This document shows, piece by piece, positions 1-6,389 of a DNA stretch of 8,456 nucleotides. The number at the start of each line of letters is the position of its first letter. Within the stretch, counting starts at the first letter, position 1. The stretch is from positions 1-8,456 of the forward strand of contig CALXSZ010000147.1 of assembly GCA_944391275.1 (NCBI GenBank). Reading direction: 5' to 3'. The notes below the pieces were generated by a model. That model ran no database searches, was not told where the DNA came from, and saw nothing but the letters and a program-made list of their open reading frames with translations. Source of the DNA: an uncultured Syntrophomonadaceae bacterium. Its GTDB lineage: Bacteria > Bacillota > Syntrophomonadia > Syntrophomonadales > Syntrophomonadaceae. Position numbers and translations under genes: made by a program.

Positions 1-7
1 GGGATTG

Positions 8-69
8 AAAAAAATGGAAGCGCGTAGAACGGAAAAACTATCTGGTTTGACCGTATCGTGCTTCCATTT
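8..69 (-). terminator. Probable rho-independent terminator of the polysaccharide deacetylase gene
   Basis: A perfect 10-bp inverted repeat pairs GCTTCCATTT (60-69) with AAATGGAAGC (12-21). Read on the minus strand, the stem continues after one A-C mismatch with two more pairs (CG/CG). A short inner ACGG/CCGT helix can then form. A run of seven T on the minus strand (the A run at 8-14) overlaps and follows the 3' arm. The 5' arm lies within the last ten codons of the deacetylase gene and its stop codon is in the loop. The 38-nt separation of the outer arms is long for a terminator, so the call is moderate. Confidence 0.45.
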
Positions 70-787
70 CACTTAAGGAAAGAAATTCATAGCCCTCTTG
101 ATCAAGGGCTCTGAGGATTATTTCGACTGCTTGAGCCGTTTGTGGACTATTTGAGCAGCCATCGTGCAGCAAAATAATTTGACCCGGCGCGATGTGCTGA
201 AGAATATAATCTGCGATTTGTTGAGCGCTCCTGCCGGTCTGCCAATCTTTGCTATCTTGAATGTACGACCAGTAACCGATTTTCATATTCAACGAGGGGG
301 CGATTTGTTCAACGAGATCGATGGAGAGGTATCCTCCTGGTGGGCGTAACCACGTACAGGTTTTTCCCGACAAATCATAAATCGTATGATTGGTTTTGAC
401 GATATCTTCCACCATTTCATCGTGTGATAATTGATTGAAATCCGTATGCTCATAACTGTGATTCCCAATTTCGTGTCCATCTTGGGCCATTTGTTTGGCT
501 AAGAGAGGATATGACTCCAGCTTGCTTCCTAATACAAAAAAAGTTGCGTGGGCGTTATAACGGCGAAGGGCTTCAAGAATTTGCGGAGTCGCTTCGGGAT
601 TTGGACCGTCGTCAAACGTTAATGCAACAACTTTATCCGTTGTATCATATTGGCTAATAACTTGATGTGTTTCGGTCCATTGGTCCATCTTAGGATGTTT
701 GGCCCAAGCGTATGTTGCGATGATACTGACAAATAGCAGAATCAGGCTGAAAAGGATTAATTTCTCTTTGCGAATAATGAAAAACAT
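38..787 (-). CDS. Membrane-anchored polysaccharide (peptidoglycan/chitin-type) deacetylase, NodB domain
   Basis: This 249-aa protein is a carbohydrate esterase family 4 (NodB homology) enzyme, which removes N-acetyl groups from amino-sugar polymers, probably peptidoglycan here. Residues about 10-28 form one hydrophobic segment after a short basic N-terminus, so it is probably an extracytoplasmic, membrane-anchored or secreted protein. All five family motifs are visible: TFDDGP (57-62, metal/catalytic Asp59-Asp60), NHSYEH (109-114, metal His110 and His114), RPPGG (148-152), DSKDW (178-182) and LLHDG (206-210, His208). The start is ATG at 787, preceded by AAAGGAG with 7-nt spacing. It is monocistronic here and divergent from iorA. 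I see no convincing promoter. The exact substrate (GlcNAc or MurNAc, vegetative or spore cortex) cannot be told from the sequence. Confidence 0.9.
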   Translation of the reverse strand: MFFIIRKEKLILFSLILLFVSIIATYAWAKHPKMDQWTETHQVISQYDTTDKVVALTFDDGPNPEATPQILEALRRYNAHATFFVLGSKLESYPLLAKQMAQDGHEIGNHSYEHTDFNQLSHDEMVEDIVKTNHTIYDLSGKTCTWLRPPGGYLSIDLVEQIAPSLNMKIGYWSYIQDSKDWQTGRSAQQIADYILQHIAPGQIILLHDGCSNSPQTAQAVEIILRALDQEGYEFLSLSEMEARYGQTR

Positions 788-794
788 GGATGAA

Positions 795-801
795 CTCCTT
801 T
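795..801 (-). promoter_or_regulatory. Ribosome binding site of the polysaccharide deacetylase
   Basis: Minus-strand AAAGGAG lies 7 nt before the ATG at 787, which supports that start codon. Confidence 0.8.
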
Positions 802-874
802 CCAGAACAAAATGATTCTTTTATTTCTTATGCCGTTAAAAATTTTTTAGAAGAAAGTTTCACATATGAGGGGA

Positions 875-886
875 TTTTCATGAAAA
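875..886. repeat. 12-bp perfect palindrome in the deacetylase/iorA divergent region
   Basis: TTTTCATGAAAA is a perfect dyad lying between the two divergent genes, about 68 bp upstream of the possible iorA -10 box. It could be a binding site for a dimeric regulator, but it is AT-rich and short, so chance is possible. No protein is assigned to it. Confidence 0.3.
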
Positions 887-930
887 AAGCGACTTGATTA
901 AACAAAAAGGAAAAAAGATCGCGGTTATAC

Positions 931-959
931 TTTTCTAGAATGGACGAAAGCGGTATAAT
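931..959 (+). promoter_or_regulatory. Possible promoter of iorAB (good -10, weak -35)
   Basis: A consensus TATAAT is at 954-959. The best-placed -35 at 17-bp spacing is TTTTCT (931-936), which is weak, and no TG extension precedes the -10. A transcript starting near 966 would have a leader of about 80 nt before the iorA ATG. This is the only consensus -10 in the intergenic region on this strand. Confidence 0.4.
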
Positions 960-1032
960 GAAAGAACCATTAAAGATTATGGATAATGAGGGATCATGGA
1001 AATAGAGTGTATTATGGGAATATTGTGGAAGT

Positions 1033-1038
1033 AGGAGG
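1033..1038 (+). promoter_or_regulatory. Ribosome binding site that fixes the iorA start
   Basis: AGGAGG lies 7 nt before the ATG at 1046. The in-frame ATG at 986, which would add 20 residues, has no Shine-Dalgarno sequence. The family N-terminus (glycine-rich, soon followed by GYPGTPSTE) also begins close to 1046. Confidence 0.9.
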
Positions 1039-1045
1039 AACGTCC

Positions 1046-2788
1046 ATGAAAAAGTTGATGATGGGGAATGAGGCAATCGCCCGTGGAGCCTATGAAGCTG
1101 GCGTAACCGTGGCGGCGGGTTATCCGGGAACGCCCAGTACAGAAATATTAGAGAATTTGAAGAATTATGAAGGGATTCAGGCGCAATGGTCTCCCAATGA
1201 AAAAGTGGCTATGGAAGTAGCGGCGGGCGCGTCTTTTGCGGGAGCGCGAACCTTGGTGACGATGAAACACGTTGGGGTTAACGTAGCGGCAGACCCTCTC
1301 TTTACTTTAGCTTATACCGGCGTCAACGGAGGGCTCGTTTTTGTGTCGGCGGATGATCCGGCTATGTATTCTTCACAAAATGAACAAGATAATCGCGGAT
1401 ATGGATTGTTTGCTAAAGTTCCCGTTTTAGAACCGGCAAACAGTCAAGAAGCTTTGGATTTTACGCGCGCGGCGTTTGAATTAAGCGAACAGTTTGATGC
1501 GCCGGTAATGTTGCGAATTACCACCCGGCTGGCTCACTCGCAAACAATGGTCGAAGCAGGAGACCCGCAAAGGGTTCCATTAAAAGATTATGTCAAAAAC
1601 CCTGCGAAATATATTATGTTGCCGGGAAACGCGATTCAGCGCCATGCAATCATTGAAAAGAAGATGGAAGATCTGGCCGAATATGCGGAGAACTGTCCTT
1701 TCAATCGAATTGAATGGGCTGATCAAAAAATAGGCGTGATTGTGAGCGGTATTGCTTATGAATATGTCAAACAGACGGCGCCGGAAGTTTCGATTTTAAA
1801 GTTGGGGATGGTCCATCCCTTACCCCGCAAATTGATTGAATCGTTTGCTCAGCAAGTCGATCGTCTCATCGTTATTGAAGAATTGGAACCGGTCATTGAA
1901 ACCCAGATTAAATCTTGGGGAATCCAGGCGGAGGGAAAAAACCTCTTTTCCCGTTTAGGCGAATACAGTCCGGAAGGAATTGCTTATGTTCTGACCGGAA
2001 AGCCGTATGCCAAGGGGTATGCGATCGCCGAGAAAATTCCGGGACGTCCGCCTATGCTATGTCCGGGATGTCCGCATCGGGGGGTTTTTGTTACTTTACG
2101 CAAATTAAAAATGCATGTTTGCGGAGATATCGGGTGTTATACGTTAGGGGCGCTGAGTCCTTTAGAGGCAATGGACGCCTGCGTTTGTATGGGCGCAAGC
2201 ATTGGAATGGCGGTTGGAATGGAAAAAGCCCGGGGCAAAGAATTTGCGAAGAAAACGGTAGCGATCATTGGCGATTCGACCTTTGTTCATTCTGGCATTA
2301 CGGGATTAATCAACGCCGTTTATAATCAGGCGGCCTCAACCGTTATTTTGTTGGATAACGGAACGACTGCAATGACCGGACACCAGGATCATCCGGCTAC
2401 GGGCGTCACGTTAATGGGCGACCCGACCGCGCATCTTGATTTTGAAGCGCTGCTTCCTGCACTGGGTGTAGAACATGTACGGGTGGTTGATCCATTGGAT
2501 ATGGATGAATTGGAAAAAGTGATCAAAGAAGAAACGGAACGTCCGGAAACGTCGGTCATTATTACGAAGCGGCCGTGTGTTTTAACGAAACAGTATGAGA
2601 AAACGCCTTATCGATTGCATATTGATCCGGAAAGTTGTAAAGGATGTAAACTTTGTATAAAAGTGGGTTGTACCGGCGTGTCGTTTGACGAAGAAAAGAA
2701 AAAAGCGCGTTTCAATAGCGGGTGTGTTTCTTGCGGCGTATGCGAACAAGTATGTAGATTCGATGCAGTCAAGAGAGTGGAGGAATAA
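1046..2788 (+). CDS. iorA: Indolepyruvate:ferredoxin oxidoreductase, alpha subunit
   Basis: This 580-aa protein is the large subunit of the enzyme that oxidatively decarboxylates aryl-pyruvates (indolepyruvate, phenylpyruvate, hydroxyphenylpyruvate) to aryl-acetyl-CoA with reduction of ferredoxin. It is a cytoplasmic, oxygen-sensitive enzyme of aromatic amino acid fermentation. The N-terminal pyruvate:ferredoxin oxidoreductase-type domain begins with GYPGTPSTE (25-33) and has Glu57 in NEKVAMEVA. The C-terminal thiamine-diphosphate domain shows CPGCPHR (339-345), GDIGCYTLG (360-368), and GDST (409-412) followed by DNGTTAMTGHQ (437-447). This matches the GD...N cofactor and magnesium motif. A ferredoxin tail carries Cys531/534/537/542 and Cys560/563/566/570, enough for two [4Fe-4S] clusters. 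The residue after the last Cys is Arg rather than the usual Pro. Length is normal for the family. It lies 3 nt upstream of iorB, in one operon. Confidence 0.95.
   Translation: MKKLMMGNEAIARGAYEAGVTVAAGYPGTPSTEILENLKNYEGIQAQWSPNEKVAMEVAAGASFAGARTLVTMKHVGVNVAADPLFTLAYTGVNGGLVFVSADDPAMYSSQNEQDNRGYGLFAKVPVLEPANSQEALDFTRAAFELSEQFDAPVMLRITTRLAHSQTMVEAGDPQRVPLKDYVKNPAKYIMLPGNAIQRHAIIEKKMEDLAEYAENCPFNRIEWADQKIGVIVSGIAYEYVKQTAPEVSILKLGMVHPLPRKLIESFAQQVDRLIVIEELEPVIETQIKSWGIQAEGKNLFSRLGEYSPEGIAYVLTGKPYAKGYAIAEKIPGRPPMLCPGCPHRGVFVTLRKLKMHVCGDIGCYTLGALSPLEAMDACVCMGASIGMAVGMEKARGKEFAKKTVAIIGDSTFVHSGITGLINAVYNQAASTVILLDNGTTAMTGHQDHPATGVTLMGDPTAHLDFEALLPALGVEHVRVVDPLDMDELEKVIKEETERPETSVIITKRPCVLTKQYEKTPYRLHIDPESCKGCKLCIKVGCTGVSFDEEKKKARFNSGCVSCGVCEQVCRFDAVKRVEE
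2779..2784 (+). promoter_or_regulatory. Ribosome binding site of iorB, inside the end of iorA
   Basis: GGAGGA sits in the last codons of iorA, 7 nt before the iorB ATG at 2792. This suggests translational coupling of the two subunits. Confidence 0.85.
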
Positions 2789-2791
2789 GCC

Positions 2792-3373
2792 ATGGAAAAG
2801 AATGTAAAGAATATTCTCATTGTTGGCGTAGGAGGACAAGGAACTCTTTTAACCAGCCGGATATTGGCAGACGTTGTAGTTGATATGGGATATGAAGCGA
2901 CTGTTTCGGAAATTCATGGAATGGCTCAACGCGGTGGAAGTGTTGTGACGCAAGTTCGGTATGGGGAGAAAGTAGAATCGCCCATTATTGAGAGAGGCGA
3001 AGCGGATATTATTTTAGCTTTTGAAAAAATTGAAGCTGCCCGCTATCTGGATTTTATCAAGCCGGATGGTATGGTCATTGTGAATCAGGCGCGCATTGAT
3101 CCCTTACCGGTTTTAAGTGGAAAGGTGAAGTATCCGGACGATATTACCGATCAAATTGAACAGTGTATTCCGAATACGATTCGGATTGACGCAACCAAAG
3201 TAGCGGAACAATGTGGAAATCTTAAAGTTGCCAATGTGGTTATTGTAGGAACTTTGGCCGCTGCAATTGGATTGCCAGCGGAAAAAGTAGAAGCGGCTGT
3301 TCGCCGTCGGGTTCCGCCTAAAGCGCTTGAATTGAATTTAAAAGCTTTTGCTGAGGGGATGCAGCTTATTTAA
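2792..3373 (+). CDS. iorB: Indolepyruvate:ferredoxin oxidoreductase, beta subunit
   Basis: This 193-aa protein is the small (gamma-domain type) subunit that pairs with IorA. It belongs to the pyruvate/ketoisovalerate oxidoreductase gamma family. A glycine-rich loop GVGGQG (12-17) opens a Rossmann-like domain, and the family motif HGMAQRGGS is at 42-50. The N-terminal half is typical (TLLTSRILADV), and the C-terminal part carries NVVIVGTLAAAIGLP. Length is that of single-domain IorB proteins, with no extra domain. It starts 3 nt after iorA and is followed closely by a terminator, so the operon seems to be iorAB only. The phenylacetate-CoA ligase gene (paaK) often found beside iorAB is not present in this window. 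Confidence 0.94.
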   Translation: MEKNVKNILIVGVGGQGTLLTSRILADVVVDMGYEATVSEIHGMAQRGGSVVTQVRYGEKVESPIIERGEADIILAFEKIEAARYLDFIKPDGMVIVNQARIDPLPVLSGKVKYPDDITDQIEQCIPNTIRIDATKVAEQCGNLKVANVVIVGTLAAAIGLPAEKVEAAVRRRVPPKALELNLKAFAEGMQLI

Positions 3374-3391
3374 AAATCTATAAGAAAAATC

Positions 3392-3425
3392 AAAAAGAGC
3401 ACATATGAAAATAGGTGCTCTTTTT
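3392..3425 (+). terminator. Rho-independent terminator after iorAB
   Basis: GAGCAC (3397-3402) pairs with GTGCTC (3415-3420) around a 12-nt loop. The flanking A5 (3392-3396) and T5 (3421-3425) extend the stem to 11 bp and supply the U tract. It lies 18 nt after the iorB stop. The A/T symmetry means it could also act on the minus strand, but no minus-strand gene ends there. Confidence 0.9.
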
Positions 3426-3472
3426 AGAATCTAGAAATCAATAAGGAAAATAAAATTTCGCATTCCAATGAC

Positions 3473-3506
3473 TTGACTTTTAACTAATTTGATTTCATGG
3501 TATAAT
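3473..3506 (+). promoter_or_regulatory. Promoter of the prsA-sufC-sufB operon (extended -10)
   Basis: TATAAT at 3501-3506 is preceded by TGG (3498-3500), giving an extended -10 element (TGnTATAAT). A TTGACT at 3473-3478 looks like a -35 box but lies 22 bp upstream, too far for normal spacing. At 17 bp the hexamer is only TTTTAA. The extended -10 may therefore do most of the work. Transcription would start near 3513, which rules out the upstream in-frame TTG at 3489 as the prsA start. Confidence 0.75.
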
Positions 3507-3524
3507 AAAATATATGACGTATTT

Positions 3525-3530
3525 GGAGGT
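3525..3530 (+). promoter_or_regulatory. Ribosome binding site of the foldase gene, long spacing
   Basis: GGAGGT lies 12 nt before the ATG at 3543, longer than the 5-9 nt seen for the other genes here. No in-frame start codon lies between them, so 3543 remains the best start. Confidence 0.7.
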
Positions 3531-3542
3531 TTATTCAATTAT

Positions 3543-4616
3543 ATGAACAAAAAAGTAAAAAAATATACTGTGTGGTTTTTATGTATTCTACTGTTGGCGA
3601 CGGTATGCGGATGTAGCGAAGAAAATGATTTATCTTATCAGGATGCGACAGTCATTGCAACGGTGGATGGGGTTGAAATTACTCGCGGGCAGCTAAACCA
3701 GCGCGTTGATATGTTAGCGGCGAGTATGGCGCAGCAATATCAAGTGGAGCTGAGTAGAGAGACCCATCCGGATTTTTACGATGCGTTAAAAGACGTTGCA
3801 TTTGAAGATTTAACTTTGGGAATACTTTTTGATCAAGCGGCGACCGAGGAAGGATTTGAAGTCGAGCGTAGCGATGTTGAAGCCTATATGGCGGAAATGG
3901 AAGAATATGCAGGATTACTTGGACAAACGTTGGAAGAGTATCTAAGCGCGCTTTGTGCAGATCGGGAAATCATGGAACTCGAGTATGCTCGAACGGCTTT
4001 TTTGACGGAAAAACAGAATCAATTAGGCGAACAAATTGAAGTGTCGGACGAAGAAGCGCGGGAGTACTACGATGCGAATCTTTATGAGTTTACGACGCCT
4101 GGGGGTATTCAGATTTCCCATATTTTAGTCGAAACGGAAGAGGAAGCCGATGATCTTATTGCACAGTTGAATGAAGGAGCGGATTTTGCTGAATTGGCGC
4201 AAAATTATTCCATCGATACGGCTTCTGCGCAACAAGGCGGAGATGTGGGAACGGTCAACGAAGATACCAGTTTCGTTTCGGAATTTAAAGAAGCGGCTTT
4301 AGCGTTGGAACCGGGAGAAATAACTCAAACGCCTGTGCAAAGCAGTTTTGGATGGCACATTATAAAAGCGGGCGAGCGTGTGGAAGAGACCGTACAACCT
4401 TTTGAGGATGCAAAGACTCTTATCGTATATTCTTTAAAAAATGTGAAAATGCAAGAAGCCTTAATGGATTATGCTCAAGAATTGAAAGATGCAGCGGATA
4501 TACAAGATAGGAGAGAAGAACAAGATAAATCATCCGATTCTCTAATGAATGATACAACCGAAGAAAATCAGGAAGAAGAGCCTGTTGCGTCAGAAAGTAC
4601 GGAAACGGTGCAGTAA
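3543..4616 (+). CDS. prsA: PrsA-like lipoprotein, parvulin-type peptidyl-prolyl cis-trans isomerase
   Basis: This 357-aa extracytoplasmic foldase would help secreted proteins fold outside the membrane. The N-terminus has basic residues and a hydrophobic stretch (about 9-21) ending in VCGC, a usable lipobox with Cys24 as the lipidated residue. A SurA/trigger-like N-terminal domain follows (VIATVDGVEITRGQLNQR). The parvulin domain runs from about 187 to 277. It starts with QISHILVETEEEA, has QGGDVG in the middle, and ends with SSFGWHIIKAGER, the standard rotamase signature. The last 40 or so residues are acidic and low in complexity, probably disordered. The start is chosen from the ribosome binding site and promoter; the frame is open upstream to 3489 but that lies before the transcription start. 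It is the first gene of an operon with sufC, 34 nt ahead and with no terminator between. PrsA is the closest named family, but other SurA-like lipoprotein foldases look similar. Confidence 0.87.
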   Translation: MNKKVKKYTVWFLCILLLATVCGCSEENDLSYQDATVIATVDGVEITRGQLNQRVDMLAASMAQQYQVELSRETHPDFYDALKDVAFEDLTLGILFDQAATEEGFEVERSDVEAYMAEMEEYAGLLGQTLEEYLSALCADREIMELEYARTAFLTEKQNQLGEQIEVSDEEAREYYDANLYEFTTPGGIQISHILVETEEEADDLIAQLNEGADFAELAQNYSIDTASAQQGGDVGTVNEDTSFVSEFKEAALALEPGEITQTPVQSSFGWHIIKAGERVEETVQPFEDAKTLIVYSLKNVKMQEALMDYAQELKDAADIQDRREEQDKSSDSLMNDTTEENQEEEPVASESTETVQ

Positions 4617-4637
4617 AACCTGGTTTTCCGGAAACAC

Positions 4638-4644
4638 GGAGGAA
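4638..4644 (+). promoter_or_regulatory. Ribosome binding site that fixes the GTG start of sufC
   Basis: GGAGGAA lies 6 nt before GTG at 4651. The reading frame is open back into the end of prsA, but that extension has no family similarity. Confidence 0.85.
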
Positions 4645-4650
4645 AACAGC

Positions 4651-5391
4651 GTGTTAGAACTAAGAAATATTGGACTGACGATGAACGATGAAAATGGTCA
4701 TCCGAAAGAAATTTTAAAAAAGATTGATTTAAAACTTGAACCAGGGAAATTATATGGGATTACAGGGCCAAATGGAGGCGGAAAAACCTCGTTAGCCAAA
4801 GTCATTATGGGCATTTATCCGCAAACAACTGGAGAAATTTTTTTGAATGGTCAAAATATTAGCGCGCTTACGGTCGATGAACGAGCAAAATTGGGGATTT
4901 CCTATGCTTTCCAACAACCGCCCCGTTTCAAAGGCCTAACGGTGGAAGATATTTTAACAATAGCGGCAGGGAAAAAAGAACCGCGGGCAATACGAAAGAA
5001 ACTGCGCGAGGTAGGGCTTTGTCCGGAAGATTATCTGGATCGTAATTTAGGGACAGAGCTTTCTGGAGGAGAAATTAAACGGATAGAAATGGCGCAAATT
5101 TTGTTGCGAAATAGCCAGGTAACGATTCTTGATGAACCAGAGGCCGGGGTGGATTTGTGGACGGTCCAGAAATTAAGCAATTTATTCATGTGGGGCTACC
5201 GGAATCAGCCGGATAAGATTACGCTTTTGATTAGCCATCATGAAAAAATGCTGCCGATTTGTGATGAAATGATTGTCATTAATCAGGGAGAAGTTCAAAA
5301 AAGAGGTTCAACGCAGGACGTTTGGAATCTTATGAAAGATGAGCTGTTTTCTAAAAATCGCGAGCAGTGCCAAGGAGAGGTGGGGGTATGA
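4651..5391 (+). CDS. sufC: SufC/SmsC-type ABC ATPase of Fe-S cluster assembly
   Basis: This 246-aa soluble ABC ATPase drives Fe-S cluster assembly on the SufB-type scaffold encoded next. It begins at GTG with MLELRNIGLT. Walker A is GPNGGGKTS (39-47, Lys45), the Q-loop is FQQP (87-90), the ABC signature is LSGGE (137-141), Walker B is VTILDEPEAGVD (157-168, Glu162 catalytic) and the H-switch is ISHH (194-197). The DEPEAGVD form and the absence of any permease partner favour SufC over a transporter ATPase. It lies 34 nt after prsA and overlaps the scaffold gene by 4 nt (ATGA), indicating coupled translation. No cysteine desulfurase (sufS), sufU, sufD or iscU gene lies in the window. This matches the ancestral two-gene type called SmsCB in anaerobic bacteria and archaea. 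Confidence 0.92.
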   Translation: MLELRNIGLTMNDENGHPKEILKKIDLKLEPGKLYGITGPNGGGKTSLAKVIMGIYPQTTGEIFLNGQNISALTVDERAKLGISYAFQQPPRFKGLTVEDILTIAAGKKEPRAIRKKLREVGLCPEDYLDRNLGTELSGGEIKRIEMAQILLRNSQVTILDEPEAGVDLWTVQKLSNLFMWGYRNQPDKITLLISHHEKMLPICDEMIVINQGEVQKRGSTQDVWNLMKDELFSKNREQCQGEVGV

Positions 5392-6311
5392 ATTTAACAA
5401 AGATAGATTGGAATATCATGGATAAGGTGGCGGATCTTCATAACGTACCGACTGGAGCGGTGAATATTCGTTTAAATGGGCAAGCAGCTATTCGGCGATC
5501 GACGCCCAATGTTTGCGTAACAAACAGCCCGGAAACAGGCGGGTTAGTGGTTGAATTTAGAGCGGGCGTACAAGGAGAAATTGCGCATGTCCCGGTTGTT
5601 TTGAGTGAACCGGGTTTGAAAGATGCGGTTCATAATACGTTTATTGTAGGGGAAGGCGCGGATGCGACCTTGATTGCAGGATGCGGGATTCATAGCGGGT
5701 GCCACCAAGAATCAAGACATGATGGTCTACATGAAATTATCGTAAAAAAAGGCGGACGACTTCGATATATTGAAAAACATTATGGAGAAGGGGAGGAAGA
5801 CAGTCCGAGAGTTTTGAATCCGACAGCGAAAATTATCATCGAAGAAAATGCCCATGCCGAACTAGAAATGGTCCAAATTGAAGGCGTGAATTCTACCAAG
5901 AGAGTAACAGAGGCTCAAATCGCTGCGAAGGGTTCCATTAAGATAACGGAACGTCTTTTAACCACCGGAAAACAAGAAGCCTTTTCAGAAATTTCTATTT
6001 TTATGCAAGGATCGGATAGCAACGCGCAAATTTTATCCCGCGGCGTTGCCCAGGATCAATCACGCCAAATCTTTCAAGCGGCTCTGGTTGGACAAGATGA
6101 ATGCAACGGACATTTAGAGTGCGATGCAATTATTATGGATCAAGCCTATATCCAATCGATTCCTGAAATTCGAGCGGAAGATGCGCGTGCTGTATTGACG
6201 CATGAAGCGGCGATAGGCAAGATTGCAGGAGAACAATTGTTAAAATTGATGTCTTTGGGGATTTCAGAATCAGAAGCGATTGAAATGATTATACAAGGAT
6301 TTTTACGGTAA
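5388..6311 (+). CDS. sufB: SufB/SufD-family Fe-S scaffold protein, minimal (SmsB-type)
   Basis: This 307-aa protein is the scaffold that forms a complex with the SufC-type ATPase and builds Fe-S clusters in the cytoplasm. It is much shorter than classical SufB (over 450 aa), consisting of little more than the beta-helix core and the C-terminal SufC-binding helices. Landmarks are AGCGIHSGC (97-105), ESRHDGLHEI (108-117), RYIEKHYGEGE (126-136), HLECDAIIMD (242-251) and THEAAIGKIAGEQL (271-284). By family comparison, Cys245 and His272/Glu273 correspond to the SufB assembly-site residues Cys405 and His433/Glu434 of E. coli; this alignment is made by eye. The start ATG at 5388 overlaps the sufC stop and has AAGGAGAGG 7 nt upstream. 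An upstream in-frame start at 5367 is inside sufC and lacks a good site. This is the last gene of the operon. Confidence 0.92.
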   Translation: MNLTKIDWNIMDKVADLHNVPTGAVNIRLNGQAAIRRSTPNVCVTNSPETGGLVVEFRAGVQGEIAHVPVVLSEPGLKDAVHNTFIVGEGADATLIAGCGIHSGCHQESRHDGLHEIIVKKGGRLRYIEKHYGEGEEDSPRVLNPTAKIIIEENAHAELEMVQIEGVNSTKRVTEAQIAAKGSIKITERLLTTGKQEAFSEISIFMQGSDSNAQILSRGVAQDQSRQIFQAALVGQDECNGHLECDAIIMDQAYIQSIPEIRAEDARAVLTHEAAIGKIAGEQLLKLMSLGISESEAIEMIIQGFLR

Positions 6312-6316
6312 GAACT

Positions 6317-6353
6317 TACGTGGTATCCTATTATTGTAGAGGGATACCACGTA
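6317..6353 (+). terminator. Strong rho-independent terminator after the sufCB genes
   Basis: Perfect 12-bp arms TACGTGGTATCC (6317-6328) and GGATACCACGTA (6342-6353) enclose a 13-nt loop and are followed by six T (6354-6359). It lies 5 nt after the scaffold stop codon. On the minus strand the hairpin also forms 36 nt past the mocR stop, but without a good T run, so it serves mainly the plus-strand operon. Confidence 0.95.
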
Positions 6354-6389
6354 TTTTTTGGGATCAATTTTATGGGGCGTTTACCAAAT

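Noticed and set aside
164..480. Short open frames on either strand within the deacetylase gene
   Set aside because: They overlap a gene with all family motifs, have no ribosome binding sites and show no recognisable protein features.
986..1045. 20-residue N-terminal extension of iorA from ATG at 986
   Set aside because: There is no ribosome binding site before 986, while AGGAGG is ideally placed for 1046. The extra residues (MRDHGNRVYY...) do not look like the family.
828..1076. 82-residue minus-strand open frame in the deacetylase/iorA intergenic region
   Set aside because: It runs into the start of iorA, has no convincing ribosome binding site and is rich in Ser, Phe and Leu as expected of translated AT-rich non-coding DNA.
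1915..2839. Open frames of 70-136 residues overlapping iorA on both strands
   Set aside because: They are shadows of a well-conserved coding region; composition and sequence do not look like a real protein.
3489..3542. 18-residue extension of the foldase from an upstream TTG
   Set aside because: It overlaps the -10 box at 3501-3506, so it lies upstream of the predicted transcript start. It would also place extra residues before a normal lipoprotein signal.
4615..4637. AAAACCTGGTTTT as a terminator between prsA and sufC
   Set aside because: The near-palindrome leaves only a one-base loop and is not followed by a T run, so it cannot act as an intrinsic terminator.
4549..4650. N-terminal extension of sufC inside the prsA gene
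   Set aside because: It overlaps prsA coding sequence in another frame. SufC proteins begin at the MLELRNI-type start, which here has its own ribosome binding site and GTG codon.
5367..5387. 7-residue extension of the scaffold gene inside sufC
   Set aside because: ATG at 5388 has the well-spaced AAGGAGAGG and the typical 4-nt stop/start overlap.
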